Both the position numbers and the translations under genes were made by a program. A stretch of DNA of 64,000 nucleotides from the NCBI RefSeq assembly GCF_000383915.1, contig NZ_KB912942.1, forward strand, positions 690,506 through 754,505, read 5' to 3'. This DNA comes from Amycolatopsis benzoatilytica AK 16/65. GTDB lineage: Bacteria; Actinomycetota; Actinomycetes; Mycobacteriales; Pseudonocardiaceae. Shown here one piece after another: positions 56,708 to 64,000 of this stretch (positions are counted from its first letter, which is position 1; each line of letters starts with the position of its first letter). Below the pieces are notes generated by a model. That model had not been told where the DNA came from. It saw nothing but the letters and a program-made list of their open reading frames with translations, and searched no databases.

Positions 56708-57402
56708 CCACCGAACTCGTCGTGCTCGACCTGGCCGGAACGACCGTCGCGGACGACGGACTGGTCGAACGCGCCTTCACCGCGGCGATCGCCGCCGCCG
56801 GAGTGTCCGAAGAGGACGAACGTTACCCGGGAATGCTCGGCTACGTCCGGGAAACCATGGGCCAGTCCAAGATCACCGTCTTCCGCGCGCTGCTCGGCGA
56901 CGAGGAGCGCGCGCGGAAGGCCAACACCGAATTCGAAGCCGCGTACGGCCGTCTGGTCGACGCGGGCGAATGCATACCGATCGCCGGTGCCGAGGAAACC
57001 ATTCGCGGCCTGCGCGAAAAGGGCGTCCGGGTCGCCCTCACCACCGGGTTCGCCCGGGCCACCCAGCGCGCACTGCTCGAAGCACTGGGCTGGAACGACC
57101 TCGCCGACCTCGCACTCGCGCCAGGGGAGGGCGTGCGCGGCCGGCCCTACCCCGACCTCGTCCTCGCTGCCGCGCTGAAGCTGCAGGTCACCGACGTCCG
57201 CAACATCGCGGTCGCCGGCGACACGCCCTCGGACGTCCGGACCGGTCTCGCCGCCGGTGCCGGGATCGCCGCCGGAGTGCTCACCGGTGCCGGCAACCGA
57301 GCCGACCTCGAAGCGGCCGGTGCCACCCACGTCCTCGACTCCGTCTCCGCCCTCCCCGCCCTGCTCGACCACGCAGAACCTGAAGGAGCCACCCAGTCAT
57401 GA
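56704..57402 (+). CDS. phosphonatase-like HAD hydrolase (TIGR03351 type)
   Basis: 232 aa HAD hydrolase. Motif I LDLAGTTVADDG (Asp nucleophile with the AGTT signature of PhnX), YVRETMGQSKITVFRALLG where PhnX has its Schiff-base lysine region, VALTTGFARATQRALLEALGW, and VAGDTPSDVRTGLAAGAG. A lysine is present in MGQSK at the apparent PhnX position, though the following KxDH pattern is lost. It should cleave the C-P bond of a phosphono-aldehyde-type product. GTG start; ATGA overlap with the next gene. Confidence 0.82.
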   Translation: MTTELVVLDLAGTTVADDGLVERAFTAAIAAAGVSEEDERYPGMLGYVRETMGQSKITVFRALLGDEERARKANTEFEAAYGRLVDAGECIPIAGAEETIRGLREKGVRVALTTGFARATQRALLEALGWNDLADLALAPGEGVRGRPYPDLVLAAALKLQVTDVRNIAVAGDTPSDVRTGLAAGAGIAAGVLTGAGNRADLEAAGATHVLDSVSALPALLDHAEPEGATQS

Positions 57403-58383
57403 ACATTCGGAAAGCGACTGTCGTCGCACTCGTCGCGGCCCTCGCCGGCCTCCTCGCCGCGTGCGGCGGCACCGGCGGCGCGTCCAGCGACAAGACCGTC
57501 ACCATCTACACCGCCGACGGCCTCGAAGACTGGTACGCCGCCCGGTTCGCCGAGTTCAAGCAGCAGACCGGCATCACTGTCCATGCGGTCACCGCCGGTT
57601 CGGCCGAAGTCGTTTCGCGTGCCGCCGTTCGTGCAGCAGGCGGCGAAGGAAGGTCTGCTGGCCCAGTCCTCGCCGAAGGGCACCGACCAGGTGCCGGCCG
57701 CGCAGAAGGACCCGCAGGGCCGCTACTACGCGATGATGAGCAACTACCTCAGCTTCATCTACAACCCGAAGCAGGCGAATCCGGCCCCGAAGGCGTGGAA
57801 CGACCTGCTCGACCCGAAGTACCAGGGCAAGCTCCAGTACTCCACGCCCGGCGAGGCCGGCGACGGCACCGCGGTCCTGCTGCAGGCCCAGCACGTGTTC
57901 GGCGACCAGGGCGCGCTGGACTACCTCGGCAAGCTGCAGGCGAACAATGCCGGCCCGTCCTCGTCCACCGGCAAGCTGCAGCCGAAGGTCGCGAAGGGCG
58001 AGATTCTGGTGGCGAACGGCGACCTGCAGATGAACCTCGCCGAGATCGACAAGAGCGGCGGGTTCCAGGTGTTCTTCCCGGCCGACGCACAGGGCAAGCG
58101 GTCCACCTTCGCGCTGCCGTACTTCGCCGGCCTGGTCGCCAACGCGCCGCACGCGGACAACGCCCGCAAACTGCTCGACTTCCTCTTCTCGCCGGAAACC
58201 CAGGCAAAGGCGAGCGACGCGTACGGCATCCCGGCCCGCGCGGATGTCAGGGCACAGGGCCCGAAGGCGGAGAAGGTCACCGCCGCGATGTCCGGCGTGG
58301 CCGTCTGGAACCCGGACTGGAACGCCGTACTGGGCCGGCTCGACGCCGACCTCGCCGCCTACCGCAAGGCCACCGGGCAGTGA
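57399..58383 (+). pseudogene. broken phosphonate-type ABC substrate-binding lipoprotein
   Basis: The 5' frame encodes a lipoprotein signal (ALVAALAGLLAACGG) and the mature start through YTADGLEDWYAARF and TVHAVTAGSAEVVSR. The matching remainder, PPFVQQAAKEGLL to the end YRKATGQ, is in another frame, from about 57616 to the stop at 58381-58383. Between VVSR and PPFVQQ, relatives have roughly 16 more residues (an ADVL-type stretch), so an out-of-frame deletion of 3n+2 bases near 57610 seems to have occurred. Frame 1 continues open into the ATPase gene as an artefact. A sequencing gap is the other explanation. Confidence 0.75.
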
Positions 58384-59447
58384 CTCCGGCGGTCGAATTC
58401 CGCGGCGTATCCGTCCACTTCGGAGCGACGCAAGCGCTTGCGCCGCTGGATCTTTCGGTCGCGCGCGGCGAGACACTGGCGCTGCTCGGACCGTCCGGTT
58501 CGGGCAAGTCGACCGCGCTCAAGGCGCTCGCCGGTTTTCTCCGGCCGAGCGCCGGGCGGGTGCTGCTGGACGGGCAGGACGTCACCGACCTGCCTCCGCA
58601 CCGGCGCGGACTCGGCGTGGTGGTGCAGAGCTACGCGCTGTTCCCGCATCAGCGGGTCGCCGACAACGTCGCGTTCGGGTTGAAGGCGCGGAAGATGCGC
58701 CGGCCGGACGTGGCGCAGCGCGTCGGCGAGGTGCTGGAACTGGTCGGGATGGCCGCCTACGCCAAGCGCTACCCGCGCGAATTGTCCGGCGGACAGCAAC
58801 AGCGGGTCGCGCTCGCCCGGGCGCTTGCCATCCGGCCGAATGTCCTGCTGCTCGACGAACCACTGTCCGCTTTGGACGCCGCGCTGCGCGAGGACATGGT
58901 CGCCGAGCTGCTGCGGCTCAGGGCCGAACTGCCGGACACTACGCTGATCTACGTCACGCACGACCAGAGCGAAGCACTCGCGCTCGCCGACCGGATCGCC
59001 GTGCTGTGCGATTCCCGGCTGGTCGAACTCGGCCCGAGCGAACAGCTTTACCGCCGCCCGGCCGCCGAGTTCACCGCCAGCTTCCTCGGCGCGGCGAACC
59101 TCATCCCGGTCGAGCTGGTCCGGGCAGACGGCGCGGTCGCGACAGTCCGGCTGGCCGGGCGCGAGCTGACCGCCGAGCCGTCCGGCGAGCTCGGACCGGG
59201 GCGGCCGGTGGCGCTCGGCGTCCGGCCGCACCGGATCTCGGTCGGCGAGCCCGGCCCGGGCGCCTTCGAAGCGCTCGTTCGCGGAGTGCAGTGGCGCGGC
59301 ACCGGCTACCGGCTGGACCTGCGGCTCACCGACGGGGCCTGCGACCTCCGCGCCGAGGTGCCCGACCGCCCGGTGCTGCCGGCGGTGGGCGACCGGGTCG
59401 GAGTGTCCATTCCGGACGGCTGCCCGCTGGTCGGAGTCGGCGGATGA
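58380..59447 (+). CDS. ABC transporter ATP-binding protein (phosphonate-type importer)
   Basis: 355 aa. Walker A GPSGSGKST, signature LSGGQQQR, Walker B VLLLDEPLSALD, H-loop VTHDQSEA, and a C-terminal TOBE-like domain. It resembles spermidine/iron/AEP importer ATPases. GTG start overlapping the binding-protein stop. Energises uptake through the two permeases that follow with overlapping genes. Confidence 0.9.
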   Translation: MTPAVEFRGVSVHFGATQALAPLDLSVARGETLALLGPSGSGKSTALKALAGFLRPSAGRVLLDGQDVTDLPPHRRGLGVVVQSYALFPHQRVADNVAFGLKARKMRRPDVAQRVGEVLELVGMAAYAKRYPRELSGGQQQRVALARALAIRPNVLLLDEPLSALDAALREDMVAELLRLRAELPDTTLIYVTHDQSEALALADRIAVLCDSRLVELGPSEQLYRRPAAEFTASFLGAANLIPVELVRADGAVATVRLAGRELTAEPSGELGPGRPVALGVRPHRISVGEPGPGAFEALVRGVQWRGTGYRLDLRLTDGACDLRAEVPDRPVLPAVGDRVGVSIPDGCPLVGVGG

Positions 59448-60310
59448 CCGGCCTCGCGGTGTCCGCACCGACTGCCGGGCCCGCCGCTCGCCGCCGTTGG
59501 CGACCGCGCCGGTACCGGGTCGGCTGGCTGCTGCCGCCCGCGATCGTCGTCGCCGGCTTCTTCGGCTACCCGCTGGTCCTGGTGCTCCTGCAGTCGTTCA
59601 CCGCGCCAGACGGCCGGTTCGGGCTCTCGGTGTGGACGCGGGTGCTGTCCTCGCCGGAGTTCGGCAGCGCGGTGTGGCAAACCATCCTGCTGGCCTTGGG
59701 TTCCACTGTCGGCTGCGCGCTGCTCGGCGCATTCCTTGCCCTGGTGGTCGCGTTCGTCCCCATTCCGGGCGCGACAGTCCTGGCTCGCCTGGTCGACACT
59801 GTGCTGGCGTTCCCGTCGTTCCTGATCGCGCTGGCGTTCACGTTCCTCTACGGCGGCGCGGGAATCTTCGGCGCCGCCGGCTTTCTGTACTCGCCGTGGG
59901 GCGTGCTGCTGGCCGAAATCACCTTCTACACGCCGTTCGTGATGCGGCCCGCGCTCGCCGCGTTCGGCCAGGTCCCGTCGGCGCAGCTGGAAGTGGCGGC
60001 GAGCCTCGGCGCGCGGCCGGGCCGGGTGCTGTGGCGGGTGGTGCTGCCGGAGGCATGGCCGTCGCTCGCGTCCGGCGCGTGCCTGGTGCTGCTGCTGACG
60101 ATGAACGAGTTCGGCATCGTGCTGTTCCTCGGCGCCAAAGGCGTGTCGACGCTGCCGATGCTGGTGTACGGCAAGGGAATCGTCACGTTCGACTTCCCGG
60201 CCGCTTCGGTGGTCGCGGTGGTGAACGTCGTGTTGTCGCTGCTGCTCTACTCGGTTTACCGGAGAGTGGCCGGGAGAGGAGGCCGTCGTGCTGCTGTGGA
60301 CGCGGCGTAG
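59444..60310 (+). CDS. ABC transporter permease 1
   Basis: 288 aa, about six membrane segments. The EAA-type loop (EVAASLGARPGRVLWRVVLP) contacts the ATPase. Typical of the 2-aminoethylphosphonate/spermidine-type importers. Overlaps the ATPase gene by 4 bp and the second permease by 23 bp. Confidence 0.88.
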   Translation: MTGLAVSAPTAGPAARRRWRPRRYRVGWLLPPAIVVAGFFGYPLVLVLLQSFTAPDGRFGLSVWTRVLSSPEFGSAVWQTILLALGSTVGCALLGAFLALVVAFVPIPGATVLARLVDTVLAFPSFLIALAFTFLYGGAGIFGAAGFLYSPWGVLLAEITFYTPFVMRPALAAFGQVPSAQLEVAASLGARPGRVLWRVVLPEAWPSLASGACLVLLLTMNEFGIVLFLGAKGVSTLPMLVYGKGIVTFDFPAASVVAVVNVVLSLLLYSVYRRVAGRGGRRAAVDAA

Positions 60311-61085
60311 CCGGTTGCTGGTGTGGCTGGTGTTCGCGGTGGTGTTCCTCGGCGTCATCGCGGCACCGCTGGGGATGATCGTCCTGGCGTCGTTCGCCGG
60401 CAGCTGGACCGGAGTGCTGCCCACCGGTCTCACCGGAGCGAACTACGCAGACGCGCTGTCCGGCGACACCTTCGCCAGCCTTTCGGTGAGCGTGCAGACC
60501 GGCGTGATCACGTCGCTGGTCTCGGTGCTCATCGGCAGCTGGGCCGCGCTCGCGGTGGACCACGCGCCGCCGCGGCTGCGCAAGATCGCGGACTCGCTGT
60601 TCCATCTGCCGATCGCGGTGCCGTCGGTGGTGCTGGGCCTGGCGCTGCTGGTCGCGTTCAGCCGCCCGCCGGTCGCGTTCAACGGCACCCGCTGGATCGT
60701 GCTGGCCGGACACCTGATGATCCTGCTGCCGTTCGCCTACAGCACGGTCTCCGCCGCGTCGCAGCGCGTCGACCCGCTGCTCGCCCAAACGGCGGCCAGC
60801 CTCGGCGCGCGCCCGCTGCGGGTGCTGCTGCGGGTCCGGGTTCCGGTGCTGTTGCCCGCGATGTCGGCTTCGGCCGGTTTGGCGCTGGCGATGTCGATGG
60901 GCGAGCTGGGCGCGACGATGATGCTGTACCCGCCGGACTGGAAGACCCTTCCCGCGACGATCTTCTCGCTGACCGACCGCGGGCAAGTCTTCCTCGCGTC
61001 GGCGAGCACGGTGTTGCTGCTGGTGGTGACGCTGGCCGGGCTGGTGCTGCTGGGACTGGCCAGGGGCCGGGCTTCGGCGCGGTGA
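60288..61085 (+). CDS. ABC transporter permease 2
   Basis: 265 aa, about six membrane segments with the EAA loop QTAASLGARPLRVLLRVRVP. GTG start with GAGAGGAGG upstream, inside the end of permease 1. Completes the importer, which lacks an intact binding protein in this sequence. Confidence 0.88.
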   Translation: MLLWTRRSRLLVWLVFAVVFLGVIAAPLGMIVLASFAGSWTGVLPTGLTGANYADALSGDTFASLSVSVQTGVITSLVSVLIGSWAALAVDHAPPRLRKIADSLFHLPIAVPSVVLGLALLVAFSRPPVAFNGTRWIVLAGHLMILLPFAYSTVSAASQRVDPLLAQTAASLGARPLRVLLRVRVPVLLPAMSASAGLALAMSMGELGATMMLYPPDWKTLPATIFSLTDRGQVFLASASTVLLLVVTLAGLVLLGLARGRASAR

Positions 61086-61158
61086 AAACATCGGCGCGGT
61101 GAAAATAATCGCCCGGCCCGGGATGCAACCTCCGGGGGCGGTGCTCCGTCCGTCCGGC

Positions 61159-61677
61159 ATGCGGATTACAGGGAAAATCCTCGGAGCGGGCGCGCTGTTG
61201 CTCATCGTGACCGCGTGCGGCGGCGGGGCGACGTCCGGGGCGGGCTCGCCGAGTTCGTCTTCGGCCCCGTCTTCTGGGACGGCCTCGACGCCGGTTTCGG
61301 TGCCGTCGTCGGTTTCGGTGGCACCGCCGCCATCCGGTGCGCCGCCGAAGAGCCAGCCGACTCAGAGCGTTCCGCCGGGCGACACCGCGCTCGCGCCGGG
61401 GCAGCTCGACGCGTCCGCGTTGCCGGACGGGTACCCGCACGACGTGAGCCTCGCCAACGGCGGGACGGTGGTCGTGATCCAGGCGGAGGAGGCCGGCTGC
61501 AACAAGCTCAGCGCGAAGGCAGGGGAGCAGACGCCGAGCCAGGTCGTCATCCTGGTGACCGTCGCCAAGCCGCCGCGCGGGCAGATGTGCCCGTTCCACG
61601 TGCGGGAAGTGACGCTGACGGTCCCGTTGTCCGCGCCGCTCGGCGCGCGGAAATTGGTGCTGCGGCCGGGACCGTGA
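61159..61677 (+). CDS. putative lipoprotein, paralogue A
   Basis: 172 aa from ATG 61159 (an upstream ATG at 61099 is possible). Lipobox LLIVTACGG, then a serine/proline-rich linker of about 50 residues and a small C-terminal domain (DASALPDGYPHDVSL to the end) with two cysteines, EEAGCNK and GQMCPFHV. The family is not known to me. Homologous to the next gene; probably anchored on the outer face of the membrane. Confidence 0.7.
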   Translation: MRITGKILGAGALLLIVTACGGGATSGAGSPSSSSAPSSGTASTPVSVPSSVSVAPPPSGAPPKSQPTQSVPPGDTALAPGQLDASALPDGYPHDVSLANGGTVVVIQAEEAGCNKLSAKAGEQTPSQVVILVTVAKPPRGQMCPFHVREVTLTVPLSAPLGARKLVLRPGP

Positions 61678-61721
61678 AGATCAGGTGCAACCCGGTGGCG
61701 CGATCGTTCCGTCTGGAGGAC

Positions 61722-62216
61722 ATGAGGTACTCGACGAAGGTGATCGGAACGGCTCGAGTGACTGGACTGGCGGCGGTGTTCGCGCTGGCGGCCGCGTGCG
61801 GAGGCCAGGCGAAGATGGCTGGTTCGCCTGAGTCCACGGCACCGGCCCCGTCCTCAGCCCCGTCGGCGCCCTCTTCGGCCCCGGCGAAGCCGCAGTTCAA
61901 TCCGCCGGCGGGGGCGGTGCGGCTCCCGGCATCGAAGGTGGACGGTTCGGCGCTGCCGAAGGAATTCCCGAAGGAGGTTTATACGTACCAGGGCGGGAAG
62001 GTGCTGATCGTCCGGGCGGAGGAAGGCGGTTGCGGGCACGCGCTGGGGGATTCGGTCGAGCAGACCGCGCAGCGGGTGGTCGTGGACCTGAGCGAAACCA
62101 AGGCGCAGACCGGGCAGATGTGCACGATGGATCTGCGGCATCCGGTGATCTCGGTGCCGTTGGCGGCGCCGCTGGGGGATCGGGTGGTGGTGCTGAAGCA
62201 GTCTCCGCCTCGGTGA
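61722..62216 (+). CDS. putative lipoprotein, paralogue B
   Basis: 164 aa; lipobox FALAAACGG; short serine/proline linker; C-terminal domain like the preceding protein (DGSALPKEFPKEVYTYQGG, EEGGCGH, GQMCTMDLRHPVISVPLAAPLG). The two cysteines are conserved between paralogues, suggesting a disulfide. Strong CTGGAGGA site. Function unknown; tandem duplication in an otherwise unlinked spot. Confidence 0.72.
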   Translation: MRYSTKVIGTARVTGLAAVFALAAACGGQAKMAGSPESTAPAPSSAPSAPSSAPAKPQFNPPAGAVRLPASKVDGSALPKEFPKEVYTYQGGKVLIVRAEEGGCGHALGDSVEQTAQRVVVDLSETKAQTGQMCTMDLRHPVISVPLAAPLGDRVVVLKQSPPR

Positions 62217-62292
62217 CTGTTTCCGTGGACGGCGCCGCGGCCGTCGGGCGACTCGCCGGGGGGCTGGTCGGCGGTCGCGGCGGGCGAAAAGG

Positions 62293-62343
62293 CCGTGAAG
62301 GGCCCCTTGCGGGACTTGGATTCCGTCAAGGGGCCCTTCACGG
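62293..62343. repeat. dispersed palindromic repeat, copy 6
   Basis: CCGTGAAGGGCCCCTTGCGG and a near mirror (CGTCAAGGGGCCCTTCACGG), between two plus-strand genes, after the lipoprotein pair. Confidence 0.88.
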
Positions 62344-62388
62344 ACGTGTTGCGGTGCGCGCGGTCCGGGACCGGCCTACGCTGCGGCC

Positions 62389-62826
62389 ATGGGAACCCGA
62401 CAGGTTTCGCGCAGCGCCGTGATTGCCGCTGCGCCGGAGCAGATTTTCTCGTTGCTGGCCGACCCGGCGCAGCATCCGCTCATCGACGGGTCCGGCACGG
62501 TGCGAGCCAGCCGCGGGTCGGCGCCCGCCCGGTTGTCGCTCGGGGCGGAGTTCGGCATGGAGATGCGGATGGGCGCGCCGTACAAGATCCAGAATACCGT
62601 CGTCGAGTTCGAGGAGAACCGGCTGATCGCCTGGCGGCACTTCTCCGGGCATCGCTGGCGCTGGCGGCTCGAGCCTGCCGGTGACGGGCGCACCGAAGTC
62701 ACCGAGACGTTCGACTGGTCCACGGCGCGGTCCCCGCTCGCGATTCAGCTGATGGGGTTTCCGAAGCGGAACGCGGACGCGATCGAGAAGACTCTCGCTC
62801 GGCTCGACGGGATGTTTCCGGGCTAG
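62389..62826 (+). CDS. SRPBCC (polyketide cyclase/START-like) protein
   Basis: 145 aa helix-grip fold: VSRSAVIAAAPEQIFSLLADPAQHPLIDGSG at the start in pieces, TEVTETFDWSTARSPLAIQL near the end. Small ligand-binding or stress-related proteins of this fold are common in actinobacteria. Its stop overlaps the convergent membrane gene by 4 bp (CTAG). Confidence 0.85.
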   Translation: MGTRQVSRSAVIAAAPEQIFSLLADPAQHPLIDGSGTVRASRGSAPARLSLGAEFGMEMRMGAPYKIQNTVVEFEENRLIAWRHFSGHRWRWRLEPAGDGRTEVTETFDWSTARSPLAIQLMGFPKRNADAIEKTLARLDGMFPG

Positions 62827-63146
62827 CCCATCGCGTCGAGGGCGGCGCGGAGCATCGCACCAGCCGCGAAGGTGCAGGCCAGTGTCACGCCGATGCTGAT
62901 CAGGAGCGCTCGGCCGCCGTCGAGGCGTAGGCGGGCCAGGCCGTAGGCGGCCAGGCCCGCGAGTAGGCCCGGGACGACGACCCAGGCGGCGTAACACCAG
63001 CCGAGTGCCAGACCGGTGCCCGCGCTCAGCGCTGCCGCGGCGGCTGGCGCGGGGCGGAAGTGGCGGCGGGCCAGCGCGAATACCGCGCCGCTGGCGGCGA
63101 TGCCCCCGATCGTCGCGGGTACTGCCAAGAAGACCGCGATGTTCAT
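62823..63146 (-). CDS. small hypothetical membrane protein
   Basis: 107 aa, three probable membrane segments (IAVFLAVPATIGGIAASGAVFAL; ALGWCYAAWVVVPGLLAGLAAY; ALLISIGVTLACTFAAGAMLRA). No family recognised. Overlaps the SRPBCC gene by 4 bp at the 3' ends. Confidence 0.6.
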   Translation of the reverse strand: MNIAVFLAVPATIGGIAASGAVFALARRHFRPAPAAAAALSAGTGLALGWCYAAWVVVPGLLAGLAAYGLARLRLDGGRALLISIGVTLACTFAAGAMLRAALDAMG

Positions 63147-63251
63147 CCTGCCTCCCGGGATTGCTCAGCCGGAGGACGCGCGGACGCTTCGGAAGTTGCC
63201 GCGCGGTACGGGCGCGGTGCGCGCGGGCCGGGTCCGGCGGCCGGAAAGGCA

Positions 63252-63286
63252 AAACCCGGACTGTCCATTGCGGACAGTCCGGGTTT
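63252..63286 (-). terminator. intrinsic terminator of the fumarase gene
   Basis: AAACCCGGACTGTCC (63252-63266) and GGACAGTCCGGGTTT (63272-63286) form a perfect 15-bp stem with a 5-base loop, 8 bp past the fumarase stop; the minus-strand transcript would continue into TTTT. A convincing terminator. Confidence 0.9.
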
Positions 63287-63294
63287 CTGGTAGC

Positions 63295-64000
63295 TCAGCG
63301 GAAGCTGATCTGCAGCACCGGTTCGCTGGTGGCGGCGAAGAAGTCGTTGCCCTTGTCGTCGATCACGATGAACGCCGGGAATTCTTCGACCTCGATCTTC
63401 CAGACCGCTTCCATCCCGAGCTCGGCGTACTCGAGAACCTCGACCTTCTTGATGCAGTCCTTCGCCAGCCGTGCGGCCGGACCGCCGATCGAGCCGAGGT
63501 AGAAGCCGCCGTGTTCCTGGCAGGCGGCGGTGACCTGCTTCGAGCGGTTACCCTTCGCCAGCATCACCAGCGAGCCGCCGGCGGCCTGGAACTGGGCGAC
63601 GTAGGAGTCCATCCGGCCGGCGGTCGTCGGTCCGAACGAGCCGGACGGGTAGCCGTCCGGGGTCTTCGCCGGGCCGGCGTAGTAGACCGGGTGGTCGCGC
63701 AGGTACTGCGGCATCTCCTCGCCGGCGTCGAGCCGCTCGGCGATCTTGGCGTGCGCGATGTCGCGCGCGACGACCAGCGGACCGGTCAGCGAAAGCCGCG
63801 TCTTCACCGGCAGCTGCGCCAGCTGCGCGCGGATCTCGTCCATCGGCTGGTTGAGGTCGACGGACACCACCTCGTCGGACAGGTCGTCCTCGGTGATCTC
63901 CGGCAGGAACCGCGCCGGGTCGCGTTCGAGCTGCTCGATGAACACGCCCTCTTCGGTGATCTTCGCCTTCGCCTGCCGGTCGGCCGAGCACGAGACGGCG
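63295..64000 (-). CDS. class I fumarate hydratase, C-terminal part (cut by window edge)
   Basis: About 235 C-terminal residues of a class I ([4Fe-4S]) fumarase: [55 protein letters not shown] and [12 protein letters not shown], the beta-subunit-like region that takes up substrate. The frame is open through base 64000 ([14 protein letters not shown] before the first visible GTG), so the gene continues beyond the window. Converts fumarate to malate in the citric acid cycle. Confidence 0.92.
   Translation of the reverse strand, partial: AVSCSADRQAKAKITEEGVFIEQLERDPARFLPEITEDDLSDEVVSVDLNQPMDEIRAQLAQLPVKTRLSLTGPLVVARDIAHAKIAERLDAGEEMPQYLRDHPVYYAGPAKTPDGYPSGSFGPTTAGRMDSYVAQFQAAGGSLVMLAKGNRSKQVTAACQEHGGFYLGSIGGPAARLAKDCIKKVEVLEYAELGMEAVWKIEVEEFPAFIVIDDKGNDFFAATSEPVLQISFR

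Noticed and set aside
57399..59447. 682-codon open frame as binding protein fused to ATPase
   Set aside because: The middle is out of frame with the conserved binding-protein sequence; the ATPase has its own GTG at 58380.

Overview
The window is high-GC, densely packed actinobacterial DNA with many GTG starts and 4-base ATGA/GTGA gene overlaps. A sterol-catabolic gene set laid out as in Mycobacterium and Rhodococcus, together with a dispersed palindrome of the GTGAAGGGCCCCTT type, suggests a Pseudonocardiales actinomycete, most likely Amycolatopsis or a close relative. That placement is inference from content; there is no 16S gene here. I saw no rRNA, tRNA, CRISPR array, integrase or insertion sequence.

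Layout. (1) 0-4.7 kb: end of an alpha/beta hydrolase, a cysteine-containing HTH regulator, GTP cyclohydrolase I, an esterase and a wax-ester/diacylglycerol acyltransferase. (2) 4.7-8.2 kb: a small accessory patch with a DUF6119/TIGR04141 protein, a Uma2-type nuclease-fold protein and an orphan membrane protein. (3) 8.4-25.8 kb: steroid catabolism. It holds the igr-type side-chain operon chsE1-chsE2-chsH2-chsH1-ltp2; a minus-strand operon kstD-kshA-(88-aa Cys protein)-kshB-chsH3-like-riboflavin kinase; a second KstD-like flavoprotein; and the ring-cleavage operon hsaA-hsaD-hsaC-hsaB. (4) 25.9-36.1 kb: Smr protein, metallo-beta-lactamase-fold protein, desaturase, double Lrp regulator, an M20 peptidase remnant, a DUF3311/sodium-solute symporter pair, an amidohydrolase, LtrA and small enzymes. 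(5) 36.2-49.4 kb: steroid genes again, with fadA5/cyp125 divergent, ltp3-ltp4-DUF35, two acyl-CoA synthetases (one FadD19), echA19 and a nitronate-monooxygenase-like gene. (6) 49.4-53.6 kb: esterase/MarR, saccharopine-dehydrogenase-like/TetR pairs and a secreted trypsin. (7) 54.3-61.1 kb: a phosphonate-type cluster (GntR, DoxX, FAD oxidoreductase, phosphonatase-like HAD, ABC importer) whose binding-protein gene is broken. (8) 61.1-64 kb: two paralogous lipoproteins, an SRPBCC protein, a small membrane protein and the 3' part of a class I fumarase.

How it works together. CYP125 and FadD19 activate the sterol side chain. The ChsE1/E2, ChsH1/H2, ChsH3, EchA19, FadA5 and Ltp2/3/4 proteins shorten it. 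KstD and KshAB open ring B, and HsaABCD cleave ring A. Nearly every steroid transcription unit begins beside a 14-bp palindrome fitting the KstR operator consensus TnnAACnnGTTnnA; I find eight that match fully or with one end base off in intergenic DNA, one weaker, and one perfect match inside fadD19. kstR itself, mce4, hsaEFG and the ring C/D (ipd) genes are not in this window.
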